The notes beneath the pieces were generated by a model. It saw only the letters and a program-made list of their open reading frames with translations, was not told the DNA's origin and searched no databases. A DNA stretch of 64,000 nt from Streptomyces sp. MspMP-M5. GTDB lineage: Bacteria; Actinomycetota; Actinomycetes; Streptomycetales; Streptomycetaceae. Made by a program: the position numbers and the translations under genes. The DNA lies in contig NZ_KB891880.1 of the NCBI RefSeq assembly GCF_000373585.1, forward strand, positions 95,542 to 159,541. The letters run 5' to 3'. Position 1 is the stretch's first letter. Each line of letters begins with the position of its first letter. Positions 46,132-54,534 of the stretch are shown in pieces.

Positions 46132-46178
46132 AGTGCGTGCCAGGCGCCGCGACGCCGCGGAGATCCGTCAGAAGCGCC

Positions 46179-46739
46179 CTAGGCCAGCTTGCGGATCACC
46201 CGGGCCGGATTGCCCACGGCCAGCACGCTGGGCGGTAGGTCCTTGGTGACCACAGCCCCCGCACCGACCACCGTGTTCTCACCGATGTTCACACCAGGAC
46301 AGACGATCGCCCCGCCGCCCAGCCACACGTTGTCGCCGATCGTGATCGGCAGCGCCTTCGACCAACCGGCCCGCCGCCGCTCCGCATCCAGCTCATGGAC
46401 CGGGGTCAGCAACTGCACGTTGGGCCCGATCCGAACATGTGCGCCGATGGTGATGGGGGCGACGTCCAGGAACACGGCCCCGAAGTTGACGAACGTGCCG
46501 GTGCCGATGTGGATGCGATACCCGTAGTCACAGTGGAAAGGTGCCCGGATCCGGACAAGTTCGCCTACCGAGCCCAGCAACTCTCCCAGAATCGCCTGCC
46601 GTTCGTCGACGCTCCTGCCTGCGTTGTATGCCGCGCACAACTCCTCCCGCCGCAGCATGTCAGGGTCCAGTTCATCCAACTCGGGCATGTCGGGCAGGTA
46701 CCAGTCACCACTTGACGTGTGACGCCTGGTCTCGTCCAT
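46179..46739 (-). CDS. Sugar O-acetyltransferase (maltose/galactoside acetyltransferase type)
   Basis: 186 residues from ATG 46739 (M-D-E-T-R-R-H-T-S-S), ribosome binding site AGGGAG. Left-handed beta-helix hexapeptide repeats are evident (ITIGAHVRIGPNVQLLTPVHEL, ITIGDNVWLGGGAIVCPGVNIGENTVVGAGAVVTKDLP). The catalytic His of the family is in PVHELD. It transfers acetyl from acetyl-CoA to a sugar hydroxyl, often as detoxification. N-terminal Mac domain (about 20-70) is present. Confidence 0.92.
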   Translation of the reverse strand: MDETRRHTSSGDWYLPDMPELDELDPDMLRREELCAAYNAGRSVDERQAILGELLGSVGELVRIRAPFHCDYGYRIHIGTGTFVNFGAVFLDVAPITIGAHVRIGPNVQLLTPVHELDAERRRAGWSKALPITIGDNVWLGGGAIVCPGVNIGENTVVGAGAVVTKDLPPSVLAVGNPARVIRKLA

Positions 46740-46906
46740 CAAGGCTCCCTTCCCGCTGCAAGCTCCCAGATCTTGCCCCGAAGCGAAGCCGATCGCACCA
46801 GGGACTCGGAGCCTGCAAGACAGCCCGCCAGAGAAGCCAGTGCCGGACGGCCGGCCATCTCGGCAAGGCGTCCCGAGTCGGCCCCACGCGGCGCCAAGGC
46901 CCCCTG

Positions 46907-47137
46907 AAAATGCGAAGGCCCCTCACGCACCCACTCCGCCTCGCAGTGGACGTTCGAGGGGCCTCCCTGCGCCGGCAGAGGCGTTCCGGGGGCCTCTGCC
47001 GACGTACGGTGCCGCTCGCGTCCGTGGCCGCTTCCGCTTCTGCCGGCCGTGGGCTACTTCACGGTCAGAGGCAGCAGCTTCTTGCCGGTGGGGGCGATCT
47101 GGATCTGGGGGTCCATCTGTGGACAGGCGTCGCAGAA
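46907..47137. repeat. Repeat copy A: duplicated TIGR03960 3' end plus its terminator
   Basis: This segment closely matches 52349-52570. It includes the double hairpin AGGCCCCTC...GAGGGGCCT (46916-46924 with 46956-46964) and its inner stem CCACT/AGTGG, a second hairpin GGCAGAGGC...GCCTCTGCC, and the GTGCCGCTCGCGTCCGTGGCCG stretch, then the gene end. Similarity fades at about 47137. Confidence 0.9.
47054..47137 (-). pseudogene. Truncated 3' end of the TIGR03960 radical SAM gene
   Basis: About 28 codons ending in TAG at 47056-47054 and reading QIQIAPTGKKLLPLTVK at the end, against QIQIGPTGKKLLPLSVK in the intact gene (52488 onward). It has no start codon. This is a displaced gene end, as left when a mobile element integrates in a 3' end and restores it. 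Confidence 0.88.
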
Positions 47138-47256
47138 CACTCCTGCGCACCGCCGATCCCGGTGCTGGTGCCGGTGCCGGTGCCTCCTAAAGAGCTGGGA
47201 GGACCTGCACTAGCGCCACGCCAACGACCGCTCGAACTCCCACCCTGGTCGGCGTA

Positions 47257-48429
47257 CTAAGGCAGTTCGAACCGGACTTCCGGGTTGGCCTTCGAGGGGC
47301 CGTCCAGCAGCGGCTTCTGGATGCCACGCAGATGCTGGTCGAAAAACGCGCCAACGTAGCTTCGCGTGATCTGCGCGGCGCGCTGTCCCGGCAGCGGCGC
47401 AGAAGGGGCGCTCACACCGAGTTGGGTCGCGAGGACGGGGAGGTCGAGGAAGCTGAGGTGATTGCTGCCGGCGACGGTCAGCCACCGCTTCCATCCGTTC
47501 AGCCGGGCCCACCCCTCATCCCATGTCGCGTCCTGACCGGGCCTGTGATCGGCGTTGCCCAGCAGCATGAAGGGCCTGCCCTGAAGTCCGGACGCGGGGA
47601 GGGGCACGTTGAACATCCCGTCCATGTTCATGCCCGCTCGCACCCGGCCGTCGGAAGCCATGGTGTGCGCTGCACTGTCCCCGCCGATGGAGTGCCCGGC
47701 CACCCCGATCCGCTTCGCGTCGATCATCGACCCGTATTTCCAGGCGGAGTGAGGTCCGGTCAGCTCGTTGATGACGAACGACAGGTCCTTGGTCCTGTTC
47801 TTGGTCACGATGCCTTCTTGCCCCGGCTTGACCGTTTCGCAGGCGACGCAGGTGAGCGTACGGCCGCCCGGGAAGGTCGTGCCAACGGCTTCGTAGGCGT
47901 GGTCGACAGTCGCGACCACATACCCGTGGCTGGCCAGGTCCTCGGCGAGGAGGGTGAGGGTGGTGCGCGGCAGCCCGAAGCCGGGCGAGAGCACCACGAG
48001 CGGATACCTGCCGGATGCCGGCCGCGCGCTGGTACGCGCATAGGTGTGGGTAGCGCTCAGCGTCTGAGCTGGTACCCGGTCCTCCAAGTGCTGGCTCGCC
48101 AGGAGCAATCGAGCCTCTTCAGTGGACATGTAAGCAGAGGAGCGCCCGCTTCCCTGGTGCGCTGGGTAGTACACGGAGAGCATCAGCTCCCGTGCCCCCG
48201 ACTGCGGAACCCAAGGATCGCGACGGCTCTTGTCGACGAGGGGCACGATGCTGCGCCCCACCGCATGGGGGCCGGTGGGGCGGGGGAGTTCGAGGTGAAC
48301 GGCCCGCGCGGTTCTGGCGGATATCGGCGCGGGAGCGGTCGCAGCAAAAGCCATGTCGGATGCAGCGATCGGCAGGGACAGGGAAAGGGCGAGCAGCGCG
48401 GTTGTCGCGGCACGGCGGAGTCTGATCAC
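47257..48429 (-). CDS. Secreted alpha/beta hydrolase (platelet-activating-factor acetylhydrolase-like)
   Basis: 390 residues from GTG 48429 (V-I-R-L-R-R-A-A-T-T-A-L-L-A-L). Signal peptide of about 30 residues ends near AFAATAP. The nucleophile is in GVAGHSIGGDSAAH, the acid probably in MNMDGMFN or GNADHRP, and His in GSNHLSFLD. LVVLSPGFGLPRTTLTLLAEDLASHGYVV is a PAF-AH II-type start of the hydrolase fold. Probably degrades lipid or polyester substrates outside the cell. Start is uncertain because no ribosome binding site is clear. It lies alone between repeat copies A and B. Confidence 0.85.
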   Translation of the reverse strand: MIRLRRAATTALLALSLSLPIAASDMAFAATAPAPISARTARAVHLELPRPTGPHAVGRSIVPLVDKSRRDPWVPQSGARELMLSVYYPAHQGSGRSSAYMSTEEARLLLASQHLEDRVPAQTLSATHTYARTSARPASGRYPLVVLSPGFGLPRTTLTLLAEDLASHGYVVATVDHAYEAVGTTFPGGRTLTCVACETVKPGQEGIVTKNRTKDLSFVINELTGPHSAWKYGSMIDAKRIGVAGHSIGGDSAAHTMASDGRVRAGMNMDGMFNVPLPASGLQGRPFMLLGNADHRPGQDATWDEGWARLNGWKRWLTVAGSNHLSFLDLPVLATQLGVSAPSAPLPGQRAAQITRSYVGAFFDQHLRGIQKPLLDGPSKANPEVRFELP

Positions 48430-48490
48430 GAAGGAACGGTACGACGACGCCAGGGCCGGCGTCCCGAGTCGGCTCACCGGACGCCAAGCC

Positions 48491-48606
48491 CCCACGAGAA
48501 TGCCCGAAGGTCCCTCAGGGCCATTCCACTTCGGAGTGGACGTTCGAGCGGCCTCCCTGCGTCGGACGAGGCGTTCTGGGCACCTCTGCCGACGCGACGG
48601 ACCGCC
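48491..48606. repeat. Repeat copy B: diverged terminator segment
   Basis: Matches copies A and C over the hairpin part: AGGTCCCTC (48508-48516) with GAGCGGCCT (48546-48554), inner CCACT/AGTGG (48526-48530, 48535-48539), and GCCTCCCTGCG..., GAGGCGTTC, CTCTGCCGACG. It also shares a GCGTCCCGAGTCGG block just upstream with copy A only. It lacks the gene end. Confidence 0.82.
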
Positions 48607-48663
48607 GACGCTCCGAGACTCCGGCGCCGAGCGCGCTCAGCATCTCAGCCATCTCAACCTCTG

Positions 48664-48961
48664 CGACATCGGTCACAGCGTCGGCGATCCGTCGTAAGAG
48701 GACGAACGCCAAGACAGACCAGGGACAGCAAGCCGCCGAGTCCGAGTGGACAGCGGCGGACGGTGGCATCGCCGAGATCGAAGCCGCCAACACCAGCACC
48801 CGGGTGGCCAGCCTCTGGGACTACACCAAGACACAGAGCGAGTGATTGGTGGGCAAGCCTGCCTACGGCTACGCCACCGACGTGGACAAGAACGGCAAGG
48901 TGGTCCTCCGTATCGATAAGGACGCCCACCGCGCGCTGCACTGGTGCCGAAGAGCGGCGTG
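48664..48961 (+). pseudogene. Fragment of a large serine recombinase
   Basis: The plus-strand frame reads ...NTSTRVASLWDYTKTQSE-stop-LVGKPAYGYATDVDKNG..., then KVVLRIDKDAHRALHW. This resembles the end of the resolvase domain and the start of the Recombinase domain of phage-type serine integrases, where W precedes LVGKP; TGG has become TGA. Reading is lost after about 48960 (a shifted frame gives EERREVRRNIIRRFD). No start and no catalytic Ser region remain. It lies immediately beyond repeat copy B. Confidence 0.6.
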
Positions 48962-49439
48962 AAGTTCGGCGGAACATCATCCGCCGCTTCGACGCCATGC
49001 GCGCCACCTGCGTAGGCGCATCCCAGTCGACTGCACTACACAGCAGTATCGTTCCGGAACGCCAACTCCAGGGCTGTAGCAGGGCTACCGAACAACACTG
49101 CTGTACTGCTCACGCCTGCTACGCAAGGACAGCCAAATCGTCACGTTCCCAAGGACTATGGCCATAGCGATGAAGATCCAAACCATCATGCTCGTAACGC
49201 TACACCGCGGGACAGTGGCCTTGGCCGCAGTCTCGTGAATGACCTACGGCGTGTACTTACCGGCCAGCATTCAAGGAGCCCGTCGGCCCGGTCATGTGGG
49301 CACCGGGCGGGCGTCATCCACGTCGTGCCAGGCGTTGCCGCCCGCGTCACCCCCGTCGGACTGGTCGGGGGCGGAGCCTGGCCGACCTCGTCAATCCGTC
49401 GAGAACAGTCGTCGGCCTGCGCCCCTGACCGAACACGAA
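48962..49439. other. Degraded accessory DNA
   Basis: About 480 bases with no intact gene and GC content lower than the flanks around 49010-49200. Probably the remains of the mobile element carrying the recombinase. No tRNA or att core is recognisable. Confidence 0.45.
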
Positions 49440-49474
49440 TGCCCCCGCCCCGGCAACTGGCCGGAGCGGGGGCA
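49440..49474 (-). terminator. Terminator of the SH3-like secreted protein gene
   Basis: TGCCCCCGC(C)CCGG (49440-49453) pairs with CCGG(A)GCGGGGGCA (49461-49474), 13 bp with one internal mismatch and a 7-nt loop. Confidence 0.75.
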
Positions 49475-49564
49475 ATTCAAGCGAGCAGGATACGCCTAGG
49501 GTGTCACACAGCAGAACTCACATGACAGTGACACATTCCCTGTCCTGCCGTGGAGTTGACGGGT

Positions 49565-49906
49565 TCAGCGGGGCATCATGCAGGGGTGGGGGACGTAACC
49601 CGTGATGCCCTTATAGGTCACCTTGTTCCACGCGTCGGCCTGGATGTAGCCCTTGCTGCCACAGGCGTTGTGCTTACCGCCGCTGAAGACCATGACGCTG
49701 CCGCCGTTCATAAGGGCCTTGGCATTGGCCCCCTTGGGGAGCAGACCCAGGGCCGAGCTGTTGGTCGTGGTCTTCGCGCGGATCTTCACCGACTCCGTCG
49801 CGTAGAAGGTGTGGGTGGTGGCGGCCGACGCACTGGGCGCGGACAGCAAAAGAAGCGACGCCACAGCCGATGCGCCCATGCCGATGGTGGTCAACGTCTT
49901 GCGCAT
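49565..49906 (-). CDS. Small secreted SH3-like domain protein
   Basis: 113 residues from ATG 49906 (MRKTLTTIGMGASAVASLLLLSAPSASAATT), ribosome binding site AGGGGG. Signal peptide cleaved near ASA. The mature ~83 residues resemble a bacterial SH3 (SH3_3) domain: TESVKIRAKTTTNSSALGLLPKGANAKAL and GYIQADAWNKVTYKGITGYVPHPC. Two Cys (NACGSKG, PHPCMM) could be bridged. Such Streptomyces miniproteins are common in arms and islands; they may bind cell wall. Confidence 0.85.
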   Translation of the reverse strand: MRKTLTTIGMGASAVASLLLLSAPSASAATTHTFYATESVKIRAKTTTNSSALGLLPKGANAKALMNGGSVMVFSGGKHNACGSKGYIQADAWNKVTYKGITGYVPHPCMMPR

Positions 49907-50039
49907 GAATCCCCCTGGATAAATGTGCCTGTTGGACAAACGAAGAGCACCATAACTGACGGGGATGACAACGAGCCAAGCCGGAGCGTTCAGGGGCTTT
50001 TGTGCGGCATATGGTTTGAACTACCTATTGAGGCAGACT

Positions 50040-50770
50040 TTTGGTGACTCCGCTCTCCTGGTTCAGCCAGTTTTGACGGCGGTGGCCATCTGGTCGAGGT
50101 TCGCGGCGGCGAGGTTGCCGATGGTCCGTTTCACCAGGGACCAGATGCCTTCCTGCGGGGTGAGGTCGGGCGCGTAGGCGGGGAAGTGGAAGACCGTCAG
50201 CCAGTCCTCGTTCGCGGCGATGAAAGCCTTCATCTGCGGCATGAGGTGAGTTCGCAGGTTGTCCCAGACCAGCACGATCGGGCTGCCAAGCCGGATGTGT
50301 GCCCGCACGATGAAGTCGCGGTGGTCCCGCCGGATGAAGCCCTTGGGCTCGCCTCGGCGGCCGCGATGCACGCGGAAGCTGTAGATCAGCCGCGAACGCT
50401 CCCCCTTCTTGAAACAGGTCATTCCGGCCACGGAGACGCGTCCGGAGCCCCGGCCGCGGACGCTCACCACCGGAGTCCGGCCCACGCGGCCCCAGGTCCT
50501 GGCCCGTGGCGGCCTCAGTGACTGGCTGGCTTCGCCCTCGCAGACGATCCAGGCACCGCCGGCCGCCGCGGTGCTTTTCCCCGCGGCCACACCTTCTTCT
50601 TCCACAGCTCGACGGACTCGTCGTCCCGCTCGATCGCCCGACGAGCCGGCTGCTGCCACGACCAGCCATGACGTTTCAGCTGCCGTCACGTGCCCTCCAC
50701 CGTGTAGCCGACGTGGAACAGCCGCCCGATCAAGGTCTTCACACGGGCGGGCAGTAGCGGCGTGGGAAGT
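50040..50770 (-). pseudogene. Decayed IS630-family transposase
   Basis: Reading from about 50770: LPARVKTLIGRLFHVGYTVEGT, then a stop (TGA where W is expected), QLKRHGWSWQQPARRAIERDDESVELWKKKVWP, a frameshift, then GGAWIVCEGEASQSLRP. The usual first catalytic Asp (EDEA) is Gly here (EGEA). The later Asp (VLVWDNLRTH) and Glu (PQEGIWSLVKRT) remain. The 3' end is also disrupted (AVKTG-stop). With a nonsense codon, a frameshift and a lost catalytic residue it cannot be active. No terminal inverted repeats were found. Confidence 0.88.
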
Positions 50771-50773
50771 GAG

Positions 50774-52258
50774 CTACCTTTTTGCCGCTTTCAGGAGCTG
50801 AGCAACTGTGGCTTCGGTCTTCCGATTGATCTGGTACATTCCGCACAAATCCCCTTCTGGCGGACTCTGAGTTGCTTCAGGGTCGCGGGAGATCCCTGCG
50901 TACATGTAAGGGAGGGTGTCACCCTTGGCGAATGGCACCCCCTCGCGCCATCGCGGAATAACCCACCAGGAGTTCAGATAGCGAGCACTGTGCGTCAGGT
51001 TCAACATTTCACTACTGTGGTAAATTTCGGCGTGATAGCGCAAGAATTCGTCACCCGGATACGCAAGCCAGCTAGGCGCATCCCGAGTGTGTCGCTCGTC
51101 TTTTGATTTCACATCCCAAGAGACTTCGAGAGAATCACCATAGTCGCTCGCCGGCTTACACTTATCGCCTCTTACGAACCCGAAGGACGTGAAAACCGCG
51201 ATACGGCCGAGGCCGGACCGCAACGGCACATCGATGATGGACTCCGACGATGATTCGGCACCTGAGAGGACCCAGACACCCGGGATCCAAATGTGTCCAG
51301 CGCCCAGCATGCGAGAGGGGGAGAAAGTTACATGTCTCAGCGTTTGAGGTCCCCCCGGCGCCCCTAGGTCGCGCTTCCAATCACTCATCCCGCTACCTTT
51401 GGAATTAAACTTTGTCACATAACCTTGGGTCACCCAAAACGAACCCGCAACAAAAATTCCCGCCAAGCCGGGATTGCTGATTTTGAAATGCACTGGAACG
51501 TGAAGCAAAGACCCGTCCGCACTCACGGCGGGTTGACCAAATGCGACGTTGAACGGCATTTTTGTCGGACTTGCGTATGGGACATAAAGCTGTGAATAGC
51601 CGACGCTCGCGAGTCCGATGGCACCGGACACCACCACGCTCATAGCGACGCCTTTAGGATGCGGAATCCCCCGCCACACTTTCTGCCGGGTCAGCGTCCA
51701 GAACGCCCAGAACGCCCAGAGCGCCAAGCCAATCCACAGCCAGAGAAAAGGGGTGTAGTCCCTACCCTGAAACTGAACGATCAGGAACACTAGATCTGTG
51801 ACCGTTACGGTGCCAACCCCCAGGAGGACCGCCACACCTGAGTAACGCAGGGCCCTCTTCCCCCAGTAATCGCACAATGCCAGGACCGCGACCACTTCCA
51901 CCAGTGCCGCGGTCATGAAGATGACCCCCACGATGCGCCCGCCGTACGCCAGAGCGCCGAACGCGTCCGTCGCGCCTACGTGGAACAGCACCGCAGCGGA
52001 TGCGAGAAGTCCCAGCGCCATCCCCACGCCGGTAGCACGCCGTCGCCACGGGCGGTCGGGCCAACAAGTCGGGTCCGCCAACCAGTTGACGCATGCAGGA
52101 TCATCGAGATCGATGTCCGGAGGCAGGCCAGCCCGGCGCAGAAGTCTTCGCAGGCCGCGCGGCGACCAGATCCGGCCGATGACTTCACCCCGGAGGCGCA
52201 CGGCCCGCAAGCCCCGACCGTCCGGGGCCTCCACAACGACAAGAGGCTGGTTGCTCAC
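50774..52258 (-). CDS. Polytopic membrane protein of unknown function in the island
   Basis: 494 residues if it starts at GTG 52258 (V-S-N-Q-P-L-V-V-V-E-A-P-D); the frame is open to 52378. A cytosolic N-terminal part (about 1-75, GRIWSPRGLRRLLRRAGLPPDIDLDDPACVNWL) precedes six or so helices (about 80-240). A long extracellular C-terminal domain (about 250-494) follows, with ordered-looking beta sequence such as MPFNVAFGQPAVSADGSLLHVPVHFKISN. The second half is visibly less GC-rich than the neighbours (many AAA, GAA, TCA codons), indicating transfer. I do not recognise a family. Confidence 0.78.
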   Translation of the reverse strand: MSNQPLVVVEAPDGRGLRAVRLRGEVIGRIWSPRGLRRLLRRAGLPPDIDLDDPACVNWLADPTCWPDRPWRRRATGVGMALGLLASAAVLFHVGATDAFGALAYGGRIVGVIFMTAALVEVVAVLALCDYWGKRALRYSGVAVLLGVGTVTVTDLVFLIVQFQGRDYTPFLWLWIGLALWAFWAFWTLTRQKVWRGIPHPKGVAMSVVVSGAIGLASVGYSQLYVPYASPTKMPFNVAFGQPAVSADGSLLHVPVHFKISNPGLAGIFVAGSFWVTQGYVTKFNSKGSGMSDWKRDLGAPGGPQTLRHVTFSPSRMLGAGHIWIPGVWVLSGAESSSESIIDVPLRSGLGRIAVFTSFGFVRGDKCKPASDYGDSLEVSWDVKSKDERHTRDAPSWLAYPGDEFLRYHAEIYHSSEMLNLTHSARYLNSWWVIPRWREGVPFAKGDTLPYMYAGISRDPEATQSPPEGDLCGMYQINRKTEATVAQLLKAAKR

Positions 52259-52348
52259 GAGCAAAGGGTGACCTCTCCGCTGCCGCCATTGCAGCAATGA
52301 CACACACCCGCACCCCAGGGCGAGCATCGGACGGCAGAGGCCCACAAG

Positions 52349-52570
52349 ACAGCCCGAAGGCCCCTCACACCCACTCAACCTCTGAGTGGATATGCGAGGG
52401 GCCTCCCTGCGCCGGCAGAGGCGTTCCGAGGGCCTCCGCCGACGTACGGTGCCGCTCGCGTCCGTGGCCGTTTCTGCCGGCCGTGGGCTACTTCACGCTC
52501 AGAGGCAGCAGCTTCTTGCCGGTGGGGCCGATCTGGATCTGGGTGTCCATCTGCGGGCACACGCCGCAGT
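52349..52570. repeat. Repeat copy C: intact TIGR03960 gene end and terminator
   Basis: The native-looking copy. The terminator is AGGCCCCTC (52358-52366) with GAGGGGCCT (52396-52404), inner stem CCACT/AGTGG (52371-52375, 52385-52389), then a second hairpin, then the gene's stop at 52488-52490 and its last codons. Confidence 0.9.
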
Positions 52571-54407
52571 CGAAGCACGGGGTCCAGCGGCAGTCCTCGA
52601 CCTCGGTCTCGTCGAGGGCGTCCTGCCAGTCCTCCCAGAGCCAGTCCTTGTCGAGGCCGGAGTCGAGGTGGTCCCAGGGCAGGACCTCCTCGTAGGTGCG
52701 CTCGCGGGTGGTGTACCAGTCGACGTCCACCCCGAAGTCGGGCAGCGTCTTCTCGGCGCACGCCATCCAGCGGTCGTAGGAGAAGTGCTCACGCCAGCCG
52801 TCGAAGCGGCCGCCGTCCTCGTAGACCGCGCGGATGACCGCGCCGATCCGGCGGTCACCGCGGGAGAGCAGGCCCTCGACGATGCCGGGCTTGCCGTCGT
52901 GGTAGCGGAAGCCGATGGAGCGGCCGTACTTCTTGTCGCCGCGGATCTTGTCGCGGAGCTTGGCCAGGCGGGCGTCGGTCTCCTCGGCGGAGAGCTGGGG
53001 CGCCCACTGGAAGGGGGTGTGCGGCTTGGGGACGAAGCCGCCGATGGAGACCGTGCAGCGGATGTCGTTGGACTTGGCGACCTCGCGGCCCTTGGCGATG
53101 ACGTTGACCGCCATGTCGCCGATCTGGAGGACGTCCTCGTCGGTCTCGGTCGGCAGACCGCACATGAAGTAGAGCTTCACCTGGCGCCAGCCGTTGCCGT
53201 AGGCGGTGGCGACGGTCCGGATCAGGTCCTCTTCGGAGACCATCTTGTTGATGACCTTGCGGATCCGCTCGCTGCCGCCCTCGGGGGCGAAGGTCAGGCC
53301 GGAGCGGCGGCCGTTGCGGGTCAGCTCGTTGGCGAGGTCGATGTTGAAGGCGTCGACCCGGGTGGACGGGAGCGACAGGCCGATCTTGTCTTCCTCGTAC
53401 CGGTCGGCGAGGCCCTTGGCCACGTCGCCGATCTCGGTGTGGTCCGCGGAGGACAGCGACAGCAGGCCGACCTCCTCGAATCCCGTGGCTTTCAGGCCAC
53501 GGTCCACCATCTCGCCGATGCCGGTGATGCTTCGCTCCCGCACGGGGCGCGTGATCATGCCGGCCTGGCAGAAACGGCAGCCGCGGGTGCAGCCACGGAA
53601 GATCTCGACCGACATCCGCTCGTGGACGGTCTCGGCCAGCGGGACGAGCGGCTGCTTGGGGTAGGGCCACTCGTCGAGGTCCATGACGGTGTGCTTGGAG
53701 ACCCGCCACGGGACGCCGGAGCGGTTCGGGACGACGCGCGAGATGCGGCCGTCGGCGAGGTACTCGACGTCGTAGAACTTGGGGACGTAGACGTTGCCGG
53801 TGCGGGCCAGCCGGAAGAGCAGCTCGTCGCGGCCGCCGGGGCGGCCCTCGGTCTTCCACTCGCGGATGATCCGGGTGATGTCCAGGACCGCCTGCTCGCC
53901 GTCGCCGATGACCGCGCAGTCGAGGAAGTCGGCGATCGGCTCGGGGTTGAACGCGGCGTGGCCGCCGGCCAGGACCACCGGGTGGTCCTCGGTGCGGTCC
54001 TTGGCCTCCAGCGGGATGCCGGCGAGGTCCAGGGCGGTGAGCATGTTGGTGTAGCCGAGCTCGGTGGAGAAGCTCAGGCCGAACACGTCGAAGTCGCCGA
54101 CGGGCCGGTGGCTGTCCACGGTGAACTGGGGCACCTTGTGCTCGCGCATCAGCGCTTCGAGGTCCGGCCAGACGCTGTAGGTGCGCTCGGCGAGGACGCC
54201 CTGCTGCTCGTTGAGGACCTCGTAGAGGATCATGACGCCCTGGTTGGGCAGGCCGACCTCGTAGGCGTCGGGGTACATGAGCGCCCAGCGGACGTCGCAC
54301 TCCTGCCACGGCTTGACCGTGGAGTTCAGCTCACCGCCGACGTACTGGATGGGCTTCTGCACATGCGGGAGCAGAGCTTCGAGCTGCGGGAAAACCGACT
54401 CGGACAT
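52488..54407 (-). CDS. TIGR03960 family B12-binding/radical SAM protein
   Basis: 639 residues from ATG 54407 (MSESVFPQLEALLPHVQKP). An N-terminal cobalamin-binding-like half (YPDAYEVGLPNQGVMILYEVLN, VGDFDVFGLSFSTELGYTNML) precedes the radical SAM core with CTRGCRFCQAG (about 272-281) and glycine motif FAPEGGSERIRKVINKM. A C-terminal Cys cluster is CRWTPCFDCGVCPQMD. The reaction is unknown; its partner family is TIGR03936. The open frame to 55253 upstream is a shadow of the CHAD gene. Its 3' end is duplicated at 47054. Confidence 0.95.
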   Translation of the reverse strand: MSESVFPQLEALLPHVQKPIQYVGGELNSTVKPWQECDVRWALMYPDAYEVGLPNQGVMILYEVLNEQQGVLAERTYSVWPDLEALMREHKVPQFTVDSHRPVGDFDVFGLSFSTELGYTNMLTALDLAGIPLEAKDRTEDHPVVLAGGHAAFNPEPIADFLDCAVIGDGEQAVLDITRIIREWKTEGRPGGRDELLFRLARTGNVYVPKFYDVEYLADGRISRVVPNRSGVPWRVSKHTVMDLDEWPYPKQPLVPLAETVHERMSVEIFRGCTRGCRFCQAGMITRPVRERSITGIGEMVDRGLKATGFEEVGLLSLSSADHTEIGDVAKGLADRYEEDKIGLSLPSTRVDAFNIDLANELTRNGRRSGLTFAPEGGSERIRKVINKMVSEEDLIRTVATAYGNGWRQVKLYFMCGLPTETDEDVLQIGDMAVNVIAKGREVAKSNDIRCTVSIGGFVPKPHTPFQWAPQLSAEETDARLAKLRDKIRGDKKYGRSIGFRYHDGKPGIVEGLLSRGDRRIGAVIRAVYEDGGRFDGWREHFSYDRWMACAEKTLPDFGVDVDWYTTRERTYEEVLPWDHLDSGLDKDWLWEDWQDALDETEVEDCRWTPCFDCGVCPQMDTQIQIGPTGKKLLPLSVK

Positions 54408-54534
54408 CTCGAACCTTCGTGGACGGACAAGGGGCGACTCACAAGCGTAACCCGCTCGGGGGTGCCCTCCGGACGGCGATCCTGGAAGGCGGCGCCCCGG
54501 GACGCCGTGGGGACGGGCGGGGGCGCCGCCCCGT

